A DNA stretch of 27,408 nucleotides from an uncultured Bacteroidales bacterium (GCA_937906975.1 CALCUN010000016.1:1-27408); one strand, 5' to 3'; shown: positions 18,032 to 25,647, counted from the first letter of the stretch. A program made the numbers and translations. The notes: generated by a model from the letters alone, not told the origin.

Positions 18032-19321
18032 ATGAATTACAAAGAAACCTTAGATTATTTATACTCATTTTTACCTATGTTCCAAAGAATAGGTGCAGCG
18101 GCTTATAAAGCGGATATTTATAACACAGTTGAATTGATGAAGGCTTTGGGAAATCCTGAAAAAAAGTTTAAATCAATTCACGTTGCAGGAACTAACGGTA
18201 AGGGTTCTTCATCTCACCTAATTGCCTCTATACTTAGAGAAAAAGGATTAAAGGTTGGACTTCACACCTCGCCACATTTAAAAGATTTTAGAGAGAGAAT
18301 AAAAATCGATAACAAGATGTGCAGTGAGGAGTTTGTAGTAAAATTTGTAGAAAACAACAAAGAATTAATCGAACGCATAAAACCCTCATTTTTTGAAACA
18401 GCAGTTGCAATGGCTTTCACCTATTTCGCACAAGAAAACGTAGATATTGCAATCATAGAAGTAGGAATGGGCGGAAGATTAGACTCAACAAATGTGATAA
18501 ACCCGCTTTCGTGTTTAATAACCAATATTTCCTTTGACCACACTCAGTTTTTAGGAAATTCATTAGCCGAAATCGCAGGAGAAAAAGCAGGAATCATTAA
18601 AGAAAACACCCCTGTTGTCATTTCACAATCGCAAGAGGAAACAAAAAATGTCTTTATCGCAAAGGCAAATGAAAAGAATAGTCCTATATCTTTTGCAGAT
18701 AGTTATCTATCTTGTGAAAATGTAAATCACTCTTGTGGAGAAATGAGATTGGATATTTACAAAAACGGAGAAAAGAGATTAGAAAATTTAAAATCCCCTC
18801 TTGCGGGCTACTATCAACAAAAGAATATTCTTGGAGTTATTGCCTTGATTGATACGCTTAACCAATATCATAATTTTAATATAAGCGAGGAAAACATCAT
18901 AAACGGAATAGAAAATCTATCTACAAACTTTCCTATTGCAGGTCGTTGGCAAACTCTTTGCAAAAAGCCATTAACTATTTGCGACACAGGACATAACGAA
19001 GACGGATTAAAGTATGTGATTGAGCAAATAAAGAATACTCCTCACCAAAAACTAAGATTTGTTTTGGCAATGGTAAATGACAAAGACGTAAATAAAGTTT
19101 TGTCAATGCTGGACAAAAACGCAGAATATTATCTTTCGCAAGCAAATATTCCAAGAGCATTACCTGTGGACGATTTAGCAGAAAAAGCACAACAAGCAGG
19201 GCTTTGCTTTACAAAATACGACACAATATCACAAGCATTAGCTAAAGCACAAGAAGATGCCAAAGAAAATGACTTGGTTTTCGTAGGCGGCTCAACCTTT
19301 ACTGTAGCAGAGGTTGTATAA
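18032..19321 (+). CDS. folC: Bifunctional folylpolyglutamate synthase / dihydrofolate synthase
   Basis: This 429-residue cytoplasmic ligase adds glutamate to dihydropteroate and to reduced folates, using ATP. The P-loop HVAGTNGKGSSSHL is at about 50-63. It is followed by the substrate-binding TSPHLKDFRERIKI, then VGMGGRLDSTNV and the ligase motif ITNISFDHTQFLG with AGEKAGIIK. The C-terminal Mur-ligase-type domain shows GRWQTL, ICDTGHNEDG and VFVGGSTFTVAEV. The length is normal and the protein complete. It ends 33 bases before a large terminator hairpin shared with the convergent O-antigen ligase-like gene. Confidence 0.96.
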   Translation: MNYKETLDYLYSFLPMFQRIGAAAYKADIYNTVELMKALGNPEKKFKSIHVAGTNGKGSSSHLIASILREKGLKVGLHTSPHLKDFRERIKIDNKMCSEEFVVKFVENNKELIERIKPSFFETAVAMAFTYFAQENVDIAIIEVGMGGRLDSTNVINPLSCLITNISFDHTQFLGNSLAEIAGEKAGIIKENTPVVISQSQEETKNVFIAKANEKNSPISFADSYLSCENVNHSCGEMRLDIYKNGEKRLENLKSPLAGYYQQKNILGVIALIDTLNQYHNFNISEENIINGIENLSTNFPIAGRWQTLCKKPLTICDTGHNEDGLKYVIEQIKNTPHQKLRFVLAMVNDKDVNKVLSMLDKNAEYYLSQANIPRALPVDDLAEKAQQAGLCFTKYDTISQALAKAQEDAKENDLVFVGGSTFTVAEVV

Positions 19322-19353
19322 GTCTAAGAGAAAAAAAAATAAATCAAAGAAAT

Positions 19354-19403
19354 AAAAAAATAAGTCTAAGAAAAAATTTTCGTTTTCTTAGACTTATTTT
19401 TTT
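19354..19403. terminator. Bidirectional terminator overlapping the 3' end of the O-antigen ligase-like gene
   Basis: A perfect 21-bp stem (19354-19374 with 19383-19403, core AAGTCTAAG/CTTAGACTT) with an 8-base loop is flanked by A and T runs. It terminates folC on the plus strand and the convergent membrane protein gene on the minus strand. The stop codon and last codons of the latter lie inside the right arm of the stem. Confidence 0.85.
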
Positions 19404-20875
19404 GAGTGTGAGAGGAAGAAAAAGTTCCAACAACAATACATCATTATTCCTGCTTGATTGTCTAAGGTGTCTTCGCTAAAAAACGAGATTAACATAATTA
19501 AGAGAAATATTATATAGTAAGGATTTTTGTTTAACGATTCTCGAAACATTGGATAAAACAAAAACGCAAACCAAATAAGCAATCCTATAATTCCATAGCT
19601 AAAAACCATTGAGAAATATTGATTGTGCGTTCTCATATTCGTATCTGATAATTCGGAATTAGTGGCTTGTAATTGTTTTTTCAATTCTCGCGGTGCGTTT
19701 CCCGTACCTACTCCTATTAAAAGATTGTCTTTGATTACCGCCAAACTGTTTTCCCACAATTCAAACTTTTGAATAAGTGAAGAACCCTTTACTTTATTTT
19801 CTTTTTTGAATGCTTCAATCTCGTAAAACGTTGAATAGAAACGTGCTTTCAAAGGAATTTTTTGTGCATATACATAATTAGGAATACCATTCTTTATATT
19901 CTCTAAATCTTTTTCCGATAGTTTTTCCCAACCCTTTAAATTCTTTTCATATCCCTTTGAATTTAAATATCTAATTGCAATATCAATATAAGGAAACTCA
20001 CCCTCACGAGATTTACACATTGCATTTCTATCCTCTTTCAAATATATCTCAACTCCTTCTGCCATTTGAGAGTAATCAACCTTGTCAAAAATATAATTTC
20101 CGTTTTCAATCATCATATTTTCCTTAACCCCTCCCTGCTTAGGCACGAAATAATCCTTCGCAAAGTAAGAAACACAAGAAAAAATCGCTAAAACAACTAC
20201 TGCAAAAAGAGATAAAAAGATTGCAAATGCCTTTTTCTTTTTATGGACAAGTAGAAAATATATTGGTAAAACAAGACATAAAATCACAAAACTAATAACT
20301 ACTCCTGTCAATGCGGAGGTTATCAACATATATGCTTCAAACCAAACTGCAAGTAAAAGTAATAATGATTTCTTTTGCTCAAAACAGTAAAGAACTATGA
20401 AAGATGATGCGATAGTTAAATGAAGTGCAAAACGAATATGAGAACAAAACGGCATAATTGTGCGAAGGTCAGGATTATCCAAAGTAATTAAATTAAAGAC
20501 TCCTATAGCTGTTGCAACAAGTAAAGATAAGAGATAAACCCCTGCGTAGATTTTAAGATTTTTTCTTTCTTGCAAAGGAAGATTCATTAGATATAAAGGA
20601 ACAATCAAGAAAGGCAAAGATTTTTCTAATTGTTTCCAAGCCTCCGCTCCGCCACCGCTCCAAATCATTCCAAGACATATCAATGCAAAGAAAGAAAAAA
20701 CTGCTATTAAAACGTCTTTTGAATAGGATTTTATGCGAGACTTGTCTGCGAAAACAAACCTTAGTGCCATAAAAACCATAGAAAATGACATTAAAGCGTG
20801 AGAAAAAATCATTCCCACAATGCTAAGACAAATTATTGCAATGTCTAAATACGAAGAATCTAACTTATGCTTCAT
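19394..20875 (-). CDS. O-antigen ligase / polymerase family membrane protein (WaaL/Wzy-like)
   Basis: From the chosen start (MKHKLDSSYLDIAI) this is a 493-residue inner-membrane protein with about ten to twelve hydrophobic segments. A long soluble loop lies at about residues 235-385. The Wzy_C-like signature IGVGTGNAPRELKKQL, then THNQYFSMVFSYGIIGLLIW, is characteristic of O-antigen ligases, which transfer undecaprenyl-linked polysaccharide or similar sugars in the periplasm. Substrate cannot be deduced, because no sugar-transfer genes are next to it. The frame also permits a start at 20920, which would overlap the arcC promoter. I prefer 20875 because the family normally begins shortly before the first membrane helix. 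Confidence 0.8.
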   Translation of the reverse strand: MKHKLDSSYLDIAIICLSIVGMIFSHALMSFSMVFMALRFVFADKSRIKSYSKDVLIAVFSFFALICLGMIWSGGGAEAWKQLEKSLPFLIVPLYLMNLPLQERKNLKIYAGVYLLSLLVATAIGVFNLITLDNPDLRTIMPFCSHIRFALHLTIASSFIVLYCFEQKKSLLLLLAVWFEAYMLITSALTGVVISFVILCLVLPIYFLLVHKKKKAFAIFLSLFAVVVLAIFSCVSYFAKDYFVPKQGGVKENMMIENGNYIFDKVDYSQMAEGVEIYLKEDRNAMCKSREGEFPYIDIAIRYLNSKGYEKNLKGWEKLSEKDLENIKNGIPNYVYAQKIPLKARFYSTFYEIEAFKKENKVKGSSLIQKFELWENSLAVIKDNLLIGVGTGNAPRELKKQLQATNSELSDTNMRTHNQYFSMVFSYGIIGLLIWFAFLFYPMFRESLNKNPYYIIFLLIMLISFFSEDTLDNQAGIMMYCCWNFFFLSHSKK

Positions 20876-20912
20876 AATTGCCAATAAAACTAAAAACAAG
20901 TTTAAATTATTG

Positions 20913-20943
20913 TTTGACAACTTAAAAATAAGTTATATCTTTG
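20913..20943 (+). promoter_or_regulatory. Promoter of the arcC-OTC-birA operon
   Basis: TTTG (20913-20916), 19 bases, then TATCTTTG (20936-20943) is an exact Bacteroidetes promoter match, 29 bases upstream of the arcC start codon. Confidence 0.75.
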
Positions 20944-20972
20944 CATTTTATTTTTTACACGTAACAATAAAT

Positions 20973-21911
20973 ATGAAGAAATTAGCAGTAGTTGCCTTTG
21001 GTGGAAACGCACTTTTGAGAAGCGGACAAAAGGGTACTTATCAAGAACAAATAAACAATGTAACTGAAACTTGTAGTTCACTTTCTAACCTTTTGAAACA
21101 AGGTTATAATTTGGTGATTGGACACGGTAATGGTCCACAAGTTGGAAACGTAATGCTTCAACACGAAGGTGGAAAAAAGCATTTCAATATAGAATCTATG
21201 CCAATGGATTTTTGTGTTGCTGAAACACAAGGTTCAATCGGTTATTTGATAGAACAAGGTTTTAGAAATGTTTTTGCAAAAGAAAACATTGACAGAAAAG
21301 TCTTAACTTTACTTACACAAGTTGTAGTAGATGAAAAAGATTCTGCTTTCCAAAATCCAGTAAAGCCTGTTGGTCCTTATTATACTAAGGAAGAAGCTGA
21401 TGCTTTTGCTGCTGAAACTGGTGCAAAATATGCAAAGGATTCTAAAAGCGATAAATATCGTAAAGTTGTAGCTTCACCTAAGCCTTTAAAAATAAACAAT
21501 ATTGAAATTGTAAAGCAACTTGCCTTAGAAGGAAACGTAGTTGTAACTGTTGGAGGTGGTGGAATACCTGTTGTAGAAGAGAATGGAGTTAGAGGAGTTG
21601 AAGCAGTAATTGATAAAGACCTTGCTTCTGCATTAACAGCTGTTGAAATCGGAGCAGATGAGTTCTATATCCTTACAGATGTGCCTAAGGTATATATCAA
21701 TTTCCGTCAACCTGATGAAAAAGCCTTAGATGTACTTACTGTAAAAGAAGCAGAAGATTTGCTTTCACAAGGACAATTTGGCGAAGGTTCAATGGCACCA
21801 AAAGTAAGAGCAGCTTTACACTTTGTAAAGAATGGAGGAAAAGAATGTATCATTACAGAAGCAGGACAACTTTCTAATCCTTCTTGCGGAACACGTATAG
21901 TAAAAGAATAA
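20973..21911 (+). CDS. arcC: Carbamate kinase
   Basis: This 312-residue kinase moves phosphate between carbamoyl phosphate and ADP, making ATP, CO2 and ammonia in the catabolic direction. It begins MKKLAVVAFGGNALL, then GHGNGPQVGNVMLQ, AETQGSIGYLIEQ, VVASPKP, VVTVGGGGIPVV and EFYILTDVPKVYINF, all typical of the family. The frame is open upstream, but the conserved N-terminus and the promoter fix the start at 20973. The ornithine carbamoyltransferase gene follows 29 bases downstream, and together they form the last two steps of the arginine deiminase pathway. Confidence 0.96.
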   Translation: MKKLAVVAFGGNALLRSGQKGTYQEQINNVTETCSSLSNLLKQGYNLVIGHGNGPQVGNVMLQHEGGKKHFNIESMPMDFCVAETQGSIGYLIEQGFRNVFAKENIDRKVLTLLTQVVVDEKDSAFQNPVKPVGPYYTKEEADAFAAETGAKYAKDSKSDKYRKVVASPKPLKINNIEIVKQLALEGNVVVTVGGGGIPVVEENGVRGVEAVIDKDLASALTAVEIGADEFYILTDVPKVYINFRQPDEKALDVLTVKEAEDLLSQGQFGEGSMAPKVRAALHFVKNGGKECIITEAGQLSNPSCGTRIVKE

Positions 21912-21940
21912 TTACATAAACAATTAAAAATTTTTTAATT

Positions 21941-22942
21941 ATGGGATTTAATTTAAGAAACAGAAACTTTTTGAAATTATTGGATTTCACTCCAAAAGAA
22001 ATTCAATATATGTTGGATTTAGCAAGAGATTTAAAAAGAGCTAAATATGCAGGTACTGAACAACCAAGATTGAAAGGTAAAAACATAGCTTTGATTTTTG
22101 AAAAGACATCTACTCGTACTCGTTGTGCGTTTGAAGTAGCTGCTCACGACCAAGGAGCTCACGTTACTTACCTTGGACCTTCTGGTTCTCAAATCGGAGT
22201 TAAAGAATCTATGGCTGACACTGCTCGTGTATTGGGTAGAATGTTTGATGGTATAGAATATCGTGGTTTTGAACAAAAAATCGTTGAAGAATTAGCACAA
22301 CACGCTGGAGTTCCTGTATGGAATGGTCTTACAAACGAGTTTCACCCAACTCAAATCTTGGCTGACTTCCTTACAATGATGGAACACACTGACAAACCAT
22401 TGAATAAAGTTTCTTATGCTTACATTGGAGATGCTCGTTACAACATGGGTAACTCTCTTATGGTAGGTGGAGTGAAAATGGGAATGGATGTAAGAATCGT
22501 TGCTCCAAAAGGACTTCAACCAGATGCAGAATTAGTTGCTACTTGCCAAGAAATAGCAAAAGAAACTGGTGCTACATTAACTATAACCGACAATGTAGCA
22601 GAAGGTGTTAAAGGTTGTGATTTCTTATACACTGACGTATGGGTATCAATGGGAGAACCAGCAGAGGTTTGGGCTGAAAGAATCGCTTTATTGAAACCTT
22701 ACCAAGTAAATAAAGAAATGATGGAAATGACAGGTAATCCAAAATGTAAATTTATGCACTGCTTACCTGCTTACCACAACTTAGAAACTCAAGTAGGTCG
22801 TGATGTTTACAAACAATTCGGCTTAGACGGAGTTGAAGTTACAGAAGAAGTTTTTGAAAGTGAAAACTCTATCGTATTCGATGAAGCAGAAAACCGTATG
22901 CATACAATAAAAGCAGTTATGGTTGCAACACTTGGAGAGTAA
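21941..22942 (+). CDS. arcB: Ornithine carbamoyltransferase (probably catabolic)
   Basis: The protein has 333 residues with the carbamoyl-phosphate loop STRTR (57-61), HPTQ (135-138), the ornithine-side DVWVSMGE (232-239) and HCLP (273-276), all intact. It resembles the enterobacterial-type OTC in length and sequence. OTC interconverts citrulline plus phosphate with ornithine plus carbamoyl phosphate. Its position directly after arcC argues for the catabolic direction (citrulline to carbamoyl phosphate to ATP), but an anabolic ArgF role cannot be excluded. No arginine deiminase gene (arcA) is in the window. The stop is only two bases from the birA start. Confidence 0.94.
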   Translation: MGFNLRNRNFLKLLDFTPKEIQYMLDLARDLKRAKYAGTEQPRLKGKNIALIFEKTSTRTRCAFEVAAHDQGAHVTYLGPSGSQIGVKESMADTARVLGRMFDGIEYRGFEQKIVEELAQHAGVPVWNGLTNEFHPTQILADFLTMMEHTDKPLNKVSYAYIGDARYNMGNSLMVGGVKMGMDVRIVAPKGLQPDAELVATCQEIAKETGATLTITDNVAEGVKGCDFLYTDVWVSMGEPAEVWAERIALLKPYQVNKEMMEMTGNPKCKFMHCLPAYHNLETQVGRDVYKQFGLDGVEVTEEVFESENSIVFDEAENRMHTIKAVMVATLGE

Positions 22943-22944
22943 TT

Positions 22945-23130
22945 GTGATACAGTATTTTGAAGAGTTAGATTCGACAAATATAAGAATAAATGAACTTGC
23001 AAGGGACGGTGCCGAACATGGCACCGTCGTTGTTGCGGATAAGCAAACAGCAGGAAAAGGAAGAAGAGGTCGTACCTGGGAATCACCTTCAGGAACGAAT
23101 CTCTATTTTTCTATATTGCTAAGACCTGCA
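22945..23130 (+). CDS. birA: Biotin-protein ligase, N-terminal fragment cut at a junction
   Basis: From a GTG start two bases after the OTC stop, about 62 residues match the catalytic core of biotin-acetyl-CoA-carboxylase ligase. They include EELDSTNIRINELA, then GTVVVADKQTAGKGRRGRTW (the biotinyl-AMP site) and NLYFSILLRP. The match stops at about 23130, where the DNA changes to the reverse strand of a nicotinamidase-like gene. Past that point the frame (to 23205) is meaningless. No N-terminal DNA-binding domain precedes it, so it would be a monofunctional ligase. The loss of the C-terminal three quarters is most simply an assembly break and not a natural truncation. Confidence 0.85.
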
Positions 23131-23528
23131 ACATACTTACCCAGTTCAACAGAGCCGAAAGTAGGCTTCTTGATGCGGATGGGGTTTTCGTCATACAGAG
23201 GGTAAGCATCATAGCCGGACATATAACGGTTTTCACCAGTTGCGTGCTGGAGCCAGGCATCAAAAACTTCATCCACGATGCCATAACCACCGGTGCCCTC
23301 AATACAATGAGGAACGGGCAGGCTCTTACCCTCCAGAGAATTCAGATAATCCATCTGAGTGGGGCCGTGGGTATCCTTGGTGAAGATAATGGCTGTATTA
23401 GGGTCGGCCAGCTGATGGATGGTCTCCGCAACCCGAGGAACGATCTTCTGTGCTTCTGGAGTGCCCAGAGCACCATCGATGAAGTCCTTCTGCATATCAA
23501 CGACAACGACTACCTTAATCTTTTCCAT
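23130..23528 (-). CDS. Nicotinamidase-like cysteine hydrolase (isochorismatase family), C-terminal end missing
   Basis: Starting MEKIKVVVVVDMQKDF, about 133 residues match the isochorismatase/nicotinamidase family, which in NAD salvage deamidates nicotinamide. The catalytic Asp is D11. TKDTHGPTQMDY carries the metal-site residues, and IKKPTFGS holds the catalytic Lys. The nucleophilic Cys, expected about 35 residues later, is missing because the gene ends at the 23130 junction; the frame runs to 23103 as nonsense. Base composition is much richer in G and C than on either side, and codon use differs, suggesting a Firmicutes-like source. The ATG coincides with the junction to AT-rich phage-like DNA, so the true start is uncertain. 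Confidence 0.8.
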
Positions 23529-24129
23529 ATTTTTCAACTACATAATCTATATAAGGTTGTATTTCTATTTTAGTTAATACTAATAATTTTTCTTCTTTAG
23601 GAAATTGGTCTAACTTTGCTTGCCATTGTTCAGTCCAATATCCTTTTATTTCAACATATTCATTATTAACTATCCAATCTGGTATATAATTATGTTGTTT
23701 ATTTTCATAAGTATATAAAAATTGTTTTTTATTTCTTTCGAATTTAATATCATGTTCAAGATTATAAATTACAAAAGCTAATTCCCATGAACTATCACAA
23801 TAATATCCTTTATACCAACCAGATTTTCCTCTACCTGAACCTTCTCTATATCCTCCTTTTAAAGCAATTTTTTGTTTTTGTTCATCAGTATGTTTTCTTC
23901 CTAACCAACTTGGAATTAACTCATTGTTTTCATATTTTTTATGTAAATTTTCACCTTGTATTTTAACTCTATTATCTGTTTCTTTAGTTAAACCTTTATT
24001 CCATGGTTTATTTCCTTTTTTAGGACCACCACTATGCTGTCTTCTATTCGGATTTAACTTACATAATAATTGATGTTGTATACATGAATTATCATTTTTA
24101 CATATTTTATTACAAAATTTACAATTCAT
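23515..24129 (-). CDS. Phage-type homing endonuclease (zinc finger, NUMOD3, PD-(D/E)XK nuclease)
   Basis: The open frame has 204 residues. A C3-C6...H19-C23 zinc-finger-like motif opens it. A NUMOD3-type DNA-contact segment follows at about 74-91 (SWLGRKHTDEQKQKI), which is found in phage homing endonucleases. The C-terminal half has a PD-(D/E)XK pattern: E116 (SSWELAF), P150-D151 (YIPDW) and E160-x-K162 (YVEIKGYW). A good ribosome site (AAGGA, 7 bases before ATG) is present. It follows tRNA-Phe by 18 bases, typical of freestanding homing genes among tRNAs. The last residues (VVEKYGKD) coincide with the 23,525 junction, so the natural C-terminus is probably lost. Confidence 0.75.
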   Translation of the reverse strand: MNCKFCNKICKNDNSCIQHQLLCKLNPNRRQHSGGPKKGNKPWNKGLTKETDNRVKIQGENLHKKYENNELIPSWLGRKHTDEQKQKIALKGGYREGSGRGKSGWYKGYYCDSSWELAFVIYNLEHDIKFERNKKQFLYTYENKQHNYIPDWIVNNEYVEIKGYWTEQWQAKLDQFPKEEKLLVLTKIEIQPYIDYVVEKYGKD

Positions 24130-24147
24130 TATATTCCTTATATTTAG

Positions 24148-24220
24148 TGGGACCGGTAGGAATCGAACCTACGACGCTTGGCTCTTCAGGCCAACGCTCT
24201 ACCTACTGAGCTACAGTCCC
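24148..24220 (-). tRNA. tRNA-Phe (GAA)
   Basis: A full 73-nt cloverleaf: 7-bp acceptor GGGACTG/CGGTCCC, D arm with GG, and a 5-bp anticodon stem TTGGC/GCCAA. The loop CTGAAGA gives anticodon GAA. The T loop is TTCGATT and the discriminator is A73. CCA is not encoded. Confidence 0.93.
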
Positions 24221-24230
24221 ATAAAATTAG

Positions 24231-24305
24231 TGGAGGCGACTGGAATTGAACCAATCTTGTGAGGAACATTCGTTGCAAAGATTGCGGAAAGTAACCTTTG
24301 CCCCC
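24231..24305 (-). ncRNA. 75-nt tRNA-like RNA with alanine-type acceptor and no D or anticodon arm
   Basis: The ends form a tRNA acceptor (GGGGGCA/CGCCTCC, with G3.U70 and A73) and a perfect T arm (ATTGG-TTCAATT-CCAGT). No D arm or anticodon stem can be drawn. Instead, the middle (24260-24292) is the same two-helix motif that interrupts the two tRNA genes near 26,150 and 26,280. Here its inner hairpin is GCAA-TCT-TTGC and its outer helix is ACTTT with AATGT. It may be a decayed tRNA or a distinct small RNA. G3.U70 is the known main determinant for alanyl-tRNA synthetase. Confidence 0.6.
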
Positions 24306-24310
24306 ATTAG

Positions 24311-24384
24311 TAGCCCTATTTGGAGTCGAACCAAATTTTCCAGGTTGAAAACCTAGCGTCCTAACCAGCGTAGACGATAGAGCC
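24311..24384 (-). tRNA. tRNA-Glu (UUC)
   Basis: A 74-nt cloverleaf: acceptor GGCTCTA/TAGGGCT (two G.U pairs), D arm with GG, and anticodon stem CTAGG/CCTGG. The loop TTTTCAA gives anticodon TTC. The T arm TTTGG-TTCGACT-CCAAA is canonical and the discriminator is A73. Confidence 0.9.
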
Positions 24385-24393
24385 ATATTTTAG

Positions 24394-24466
24394 TGGACCC
24401 GGAGAGAATCGAACTCTTCACAGCCGGCTTGCAAGGCCAGCTCGCCTCCTTGGATCATGCGAGCCC
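24394..24466 (-). tRNA. tRNA-Ala (UGC)
   Basis: 73 nt. The acceptor GGGCTCG/CGGGTCC contains G3.U70, the alanine identity pair. Anticodon stem CTGGC/GCCGG and loop CTTGCAA give TGC. The T arm is good. The D arm is poor, with no clear 4-bp stem, so the molecule may be partly degenerate. It lies immediately downstream of the HNH endonuclease gene. Confidence 0.8.
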
Positions 24467-24472
24467 ATATAA

Positions 24473-25261
24473 TTATTTTCTACGAAAAATATTTTCTTTT
24501 AATTCTGGAAAATGTTTAACAATATCATGTATTGTTGTTCTATTTAAACCGGTTATTTCAGAAACCTTTTTTACCCAACCATGCTTAGTTAAATCAACTC
24601 CACTATTTAAAATCAAGTTTTTTCGTTTTTCCCATTCAGTATTAGATATACCATCAGGTTTTATGCTACCATTTTTTGTAATTAAACCTTCATCTTTGCA
24701 ATAAGTATAATAATCAAAATCTACAATCTTTCTATTTTTACTTATTTTACATTTTCTTGCAATAGACCAAAGTTCATTACTATTAAATACATTTCTTCCT
24801 TTAACCCAAAAATCTTCTACAGGTTTTTCTTTAAATTTTTTACTTTCGCCTGTATTCCTGTTTGTATACCATTTAGTGCCAAACTGTGAATTAAGATTTC
24901 CTGATTGTTTTATACTTGTTAATTCTCCAACGGTTTTTACAAATTCCATACGTAAAGCTTCATACGCTCGAGAATTTATATAACGACATTTTTCTTTAGT
25001 TGATTGCCCTTGCATTCGCCAAAGTGCGCATAACATTTTATGTCTTTCAACAGTTCCTTTATTATACATTTTAACAAGTAACCAATGACAGACAAAATGT
25101 TCACGAGCCGTTAATTTAACAAGGTTTTCTTTATCGTTTGTACCTCCTAAAGACTTTGGTTTAATATGATGTTTTTCATAATAACCTACATGTCTGTTTC
25201 TATTTTCAGTTTCCTTTTTTGCTTTTTCAATTATCTTATAATATATAGCTTTATAATCCAT
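24473..25261 (-). CDS. HNH homing endonuclease
   Basis: The protein has 262 residues. The HNH nuclease motif is at about 30-60 (YEKHHIKPKSLGG, then NLVKLTAREHFVCHWLL), with the catalytic His pair at 31-32, Asn46, and metal-side His55 and His59. A middle segment shows NUMOD-like repeats (WYTNRNTGESKKF). The C-terminus (about 228-255, WVKKVSEITGLNRTTIHDIV) is a helix-turn-helix for target recognition. This architecture is typical of phage freestanding homing endonucleases. It sits between two tRNA-Ala(UGC) genes with only 6 bases to the downstream one. No clear Shine-Dalgarno site is seen. Confidence 0.9.
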   Translation of the reverse strand: MDYKAIYYKIIEKAKKETENRNRHVGYYEKHHIKPKSLGGTNDKENLVKLTAREHFVCHWLLVKMYNKGTVERHKMLCALWRMQGQSTKEKCRYINSRAYEALRMEFVKTVGELTSIKQSGNLNSQFGTKWYTNRNTGESKKFKEKPVEDFWVKGRNVFNSNELWSIARKCKISKNRKIVDFDYYTYCKDEGLITKNGSIKPDGISNTEWEKRKNLILNSGVDLTKHGWVKKVSEITGLNRTTIHDIVKHFPELKENIFRRK

Positions 25262-25321
25262 ATATTATATATAATTCTTCGTTTTTCGAACTCGTAATTT
25301 CATTATTGCGAATTCTTTTCG

Positions 25322-25392
25322 TGGACCTACGGAGAGTCGAACTCCGGCGAACAGAATGCAAATCTGCAATGCTACCATTACATCATAAGCCC
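25322..25392 (-). tRNA. tRNA-Ala (UGC), short form
   Basis: 71 nt. Acceptor GGGCTTA/TAGGTCC with G3.U70 and A73, and a D arm with a GG loop. Anticodon stem GCAGA/TCTGT and loop TTTGCAT give TGC. T arm CGGAG-TTCGACT-CTCCG. T38 and a G.U closing pair are unusual. It lies upstream of the HNH gene. Confidence 0.8.
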
Positions 25393-25403
25393 ATAATATT
25401 TAG

Positions 25404-25477
25404 TGCCTCCCCTCAGAATCGGACTGAGCTACTCCGGGCTTCAACCGGGTCCAATCACCAGGTTTGGATTGAAAGGC
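25404..25477 (-). tRNA. tRNA-Phe (GAA), somewhat degenerate
   Basis: 74 nt. Acceptor GCCTTTC/GGGAGGC, D stem TCCA/TGGA with GG in the loop, and T stem CTCAG/CTGAG. The anticodon loop TTGAAGC gives GAA. The T loop reads TCCGATT instead of TTCGATT, so position 55, almost always U, is C. The first anticodon-stem pair is also mismatched. Confidence 0.72.
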
Positions 25478-25486
25478 ATATTTTAG

Positions 25487-25561
25487 TGGACCGTAAGGGG
25501 CTCGAACCCTTGACCTCCTGCTTGCAAAGCAGGCGCTCTACCAAACTGAGACTAACAGCCC
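25487..25561 (-). tRNA. tRNA-Ala (UGC)
   Basis: 75 nt. Acceptor GGGCTGT/ACGGTCC with G3.U70 and A73. Perfect anticodon stem CCTGC/GCAGG and loop TTTGCAA give TGC. T arm AAGGG-TTCGAGC-CCCTT. The D stem appears to contain one extra base. The 9-base spacer to the next tRNA (ATATTTTAG on the plus strand) is identical to the spacer at 24385-24393. Confidence 0.85.
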
Positions 25562-25569
25562 ATTTTTCG

Positions 25570-25643
25570 TGGATACATATGGGATTCGAACCCATGACAT
25601 CCAGCTTGCAAAGCTAGCGTTCTTCCAACTGAACTAATGACCC
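25570..25643 (-). tRNA. tRNA-Ala (UGC) with a bulged acceptor stem
   Basis: 74 nt. D stem GTTC/GAAC is perfect. Anticodon stem CTAGC/GCTGG with loop TTTGCAA gives TGC, and T arm ATGGG-TTCGAAT-CCCAT is perfect. The acceptor GGGTCAT pairs only if one T on the 3' side is bulged out; that pairing restores a G3.U pair. The bulge suggests a damaged or atypical tRNA. Confidence 0.78.
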
Positions 25644-25647
25644 ATAG

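Noticed and set aside
20820..20972. A carbamate kinase start 51 codons further upstream.
   Set aside because: It would run through the operon promoter and precede the conserved MKKLAVVAFGGNALL start.
24231..24305. A tmRNA fragment, because of the alanine-type acceptor and missing anticodon arm.
   Set aside because: Only 75 nt, no tag reading frame and no pseudoknot. The middle matches the local repeated motif, not tmRNA.
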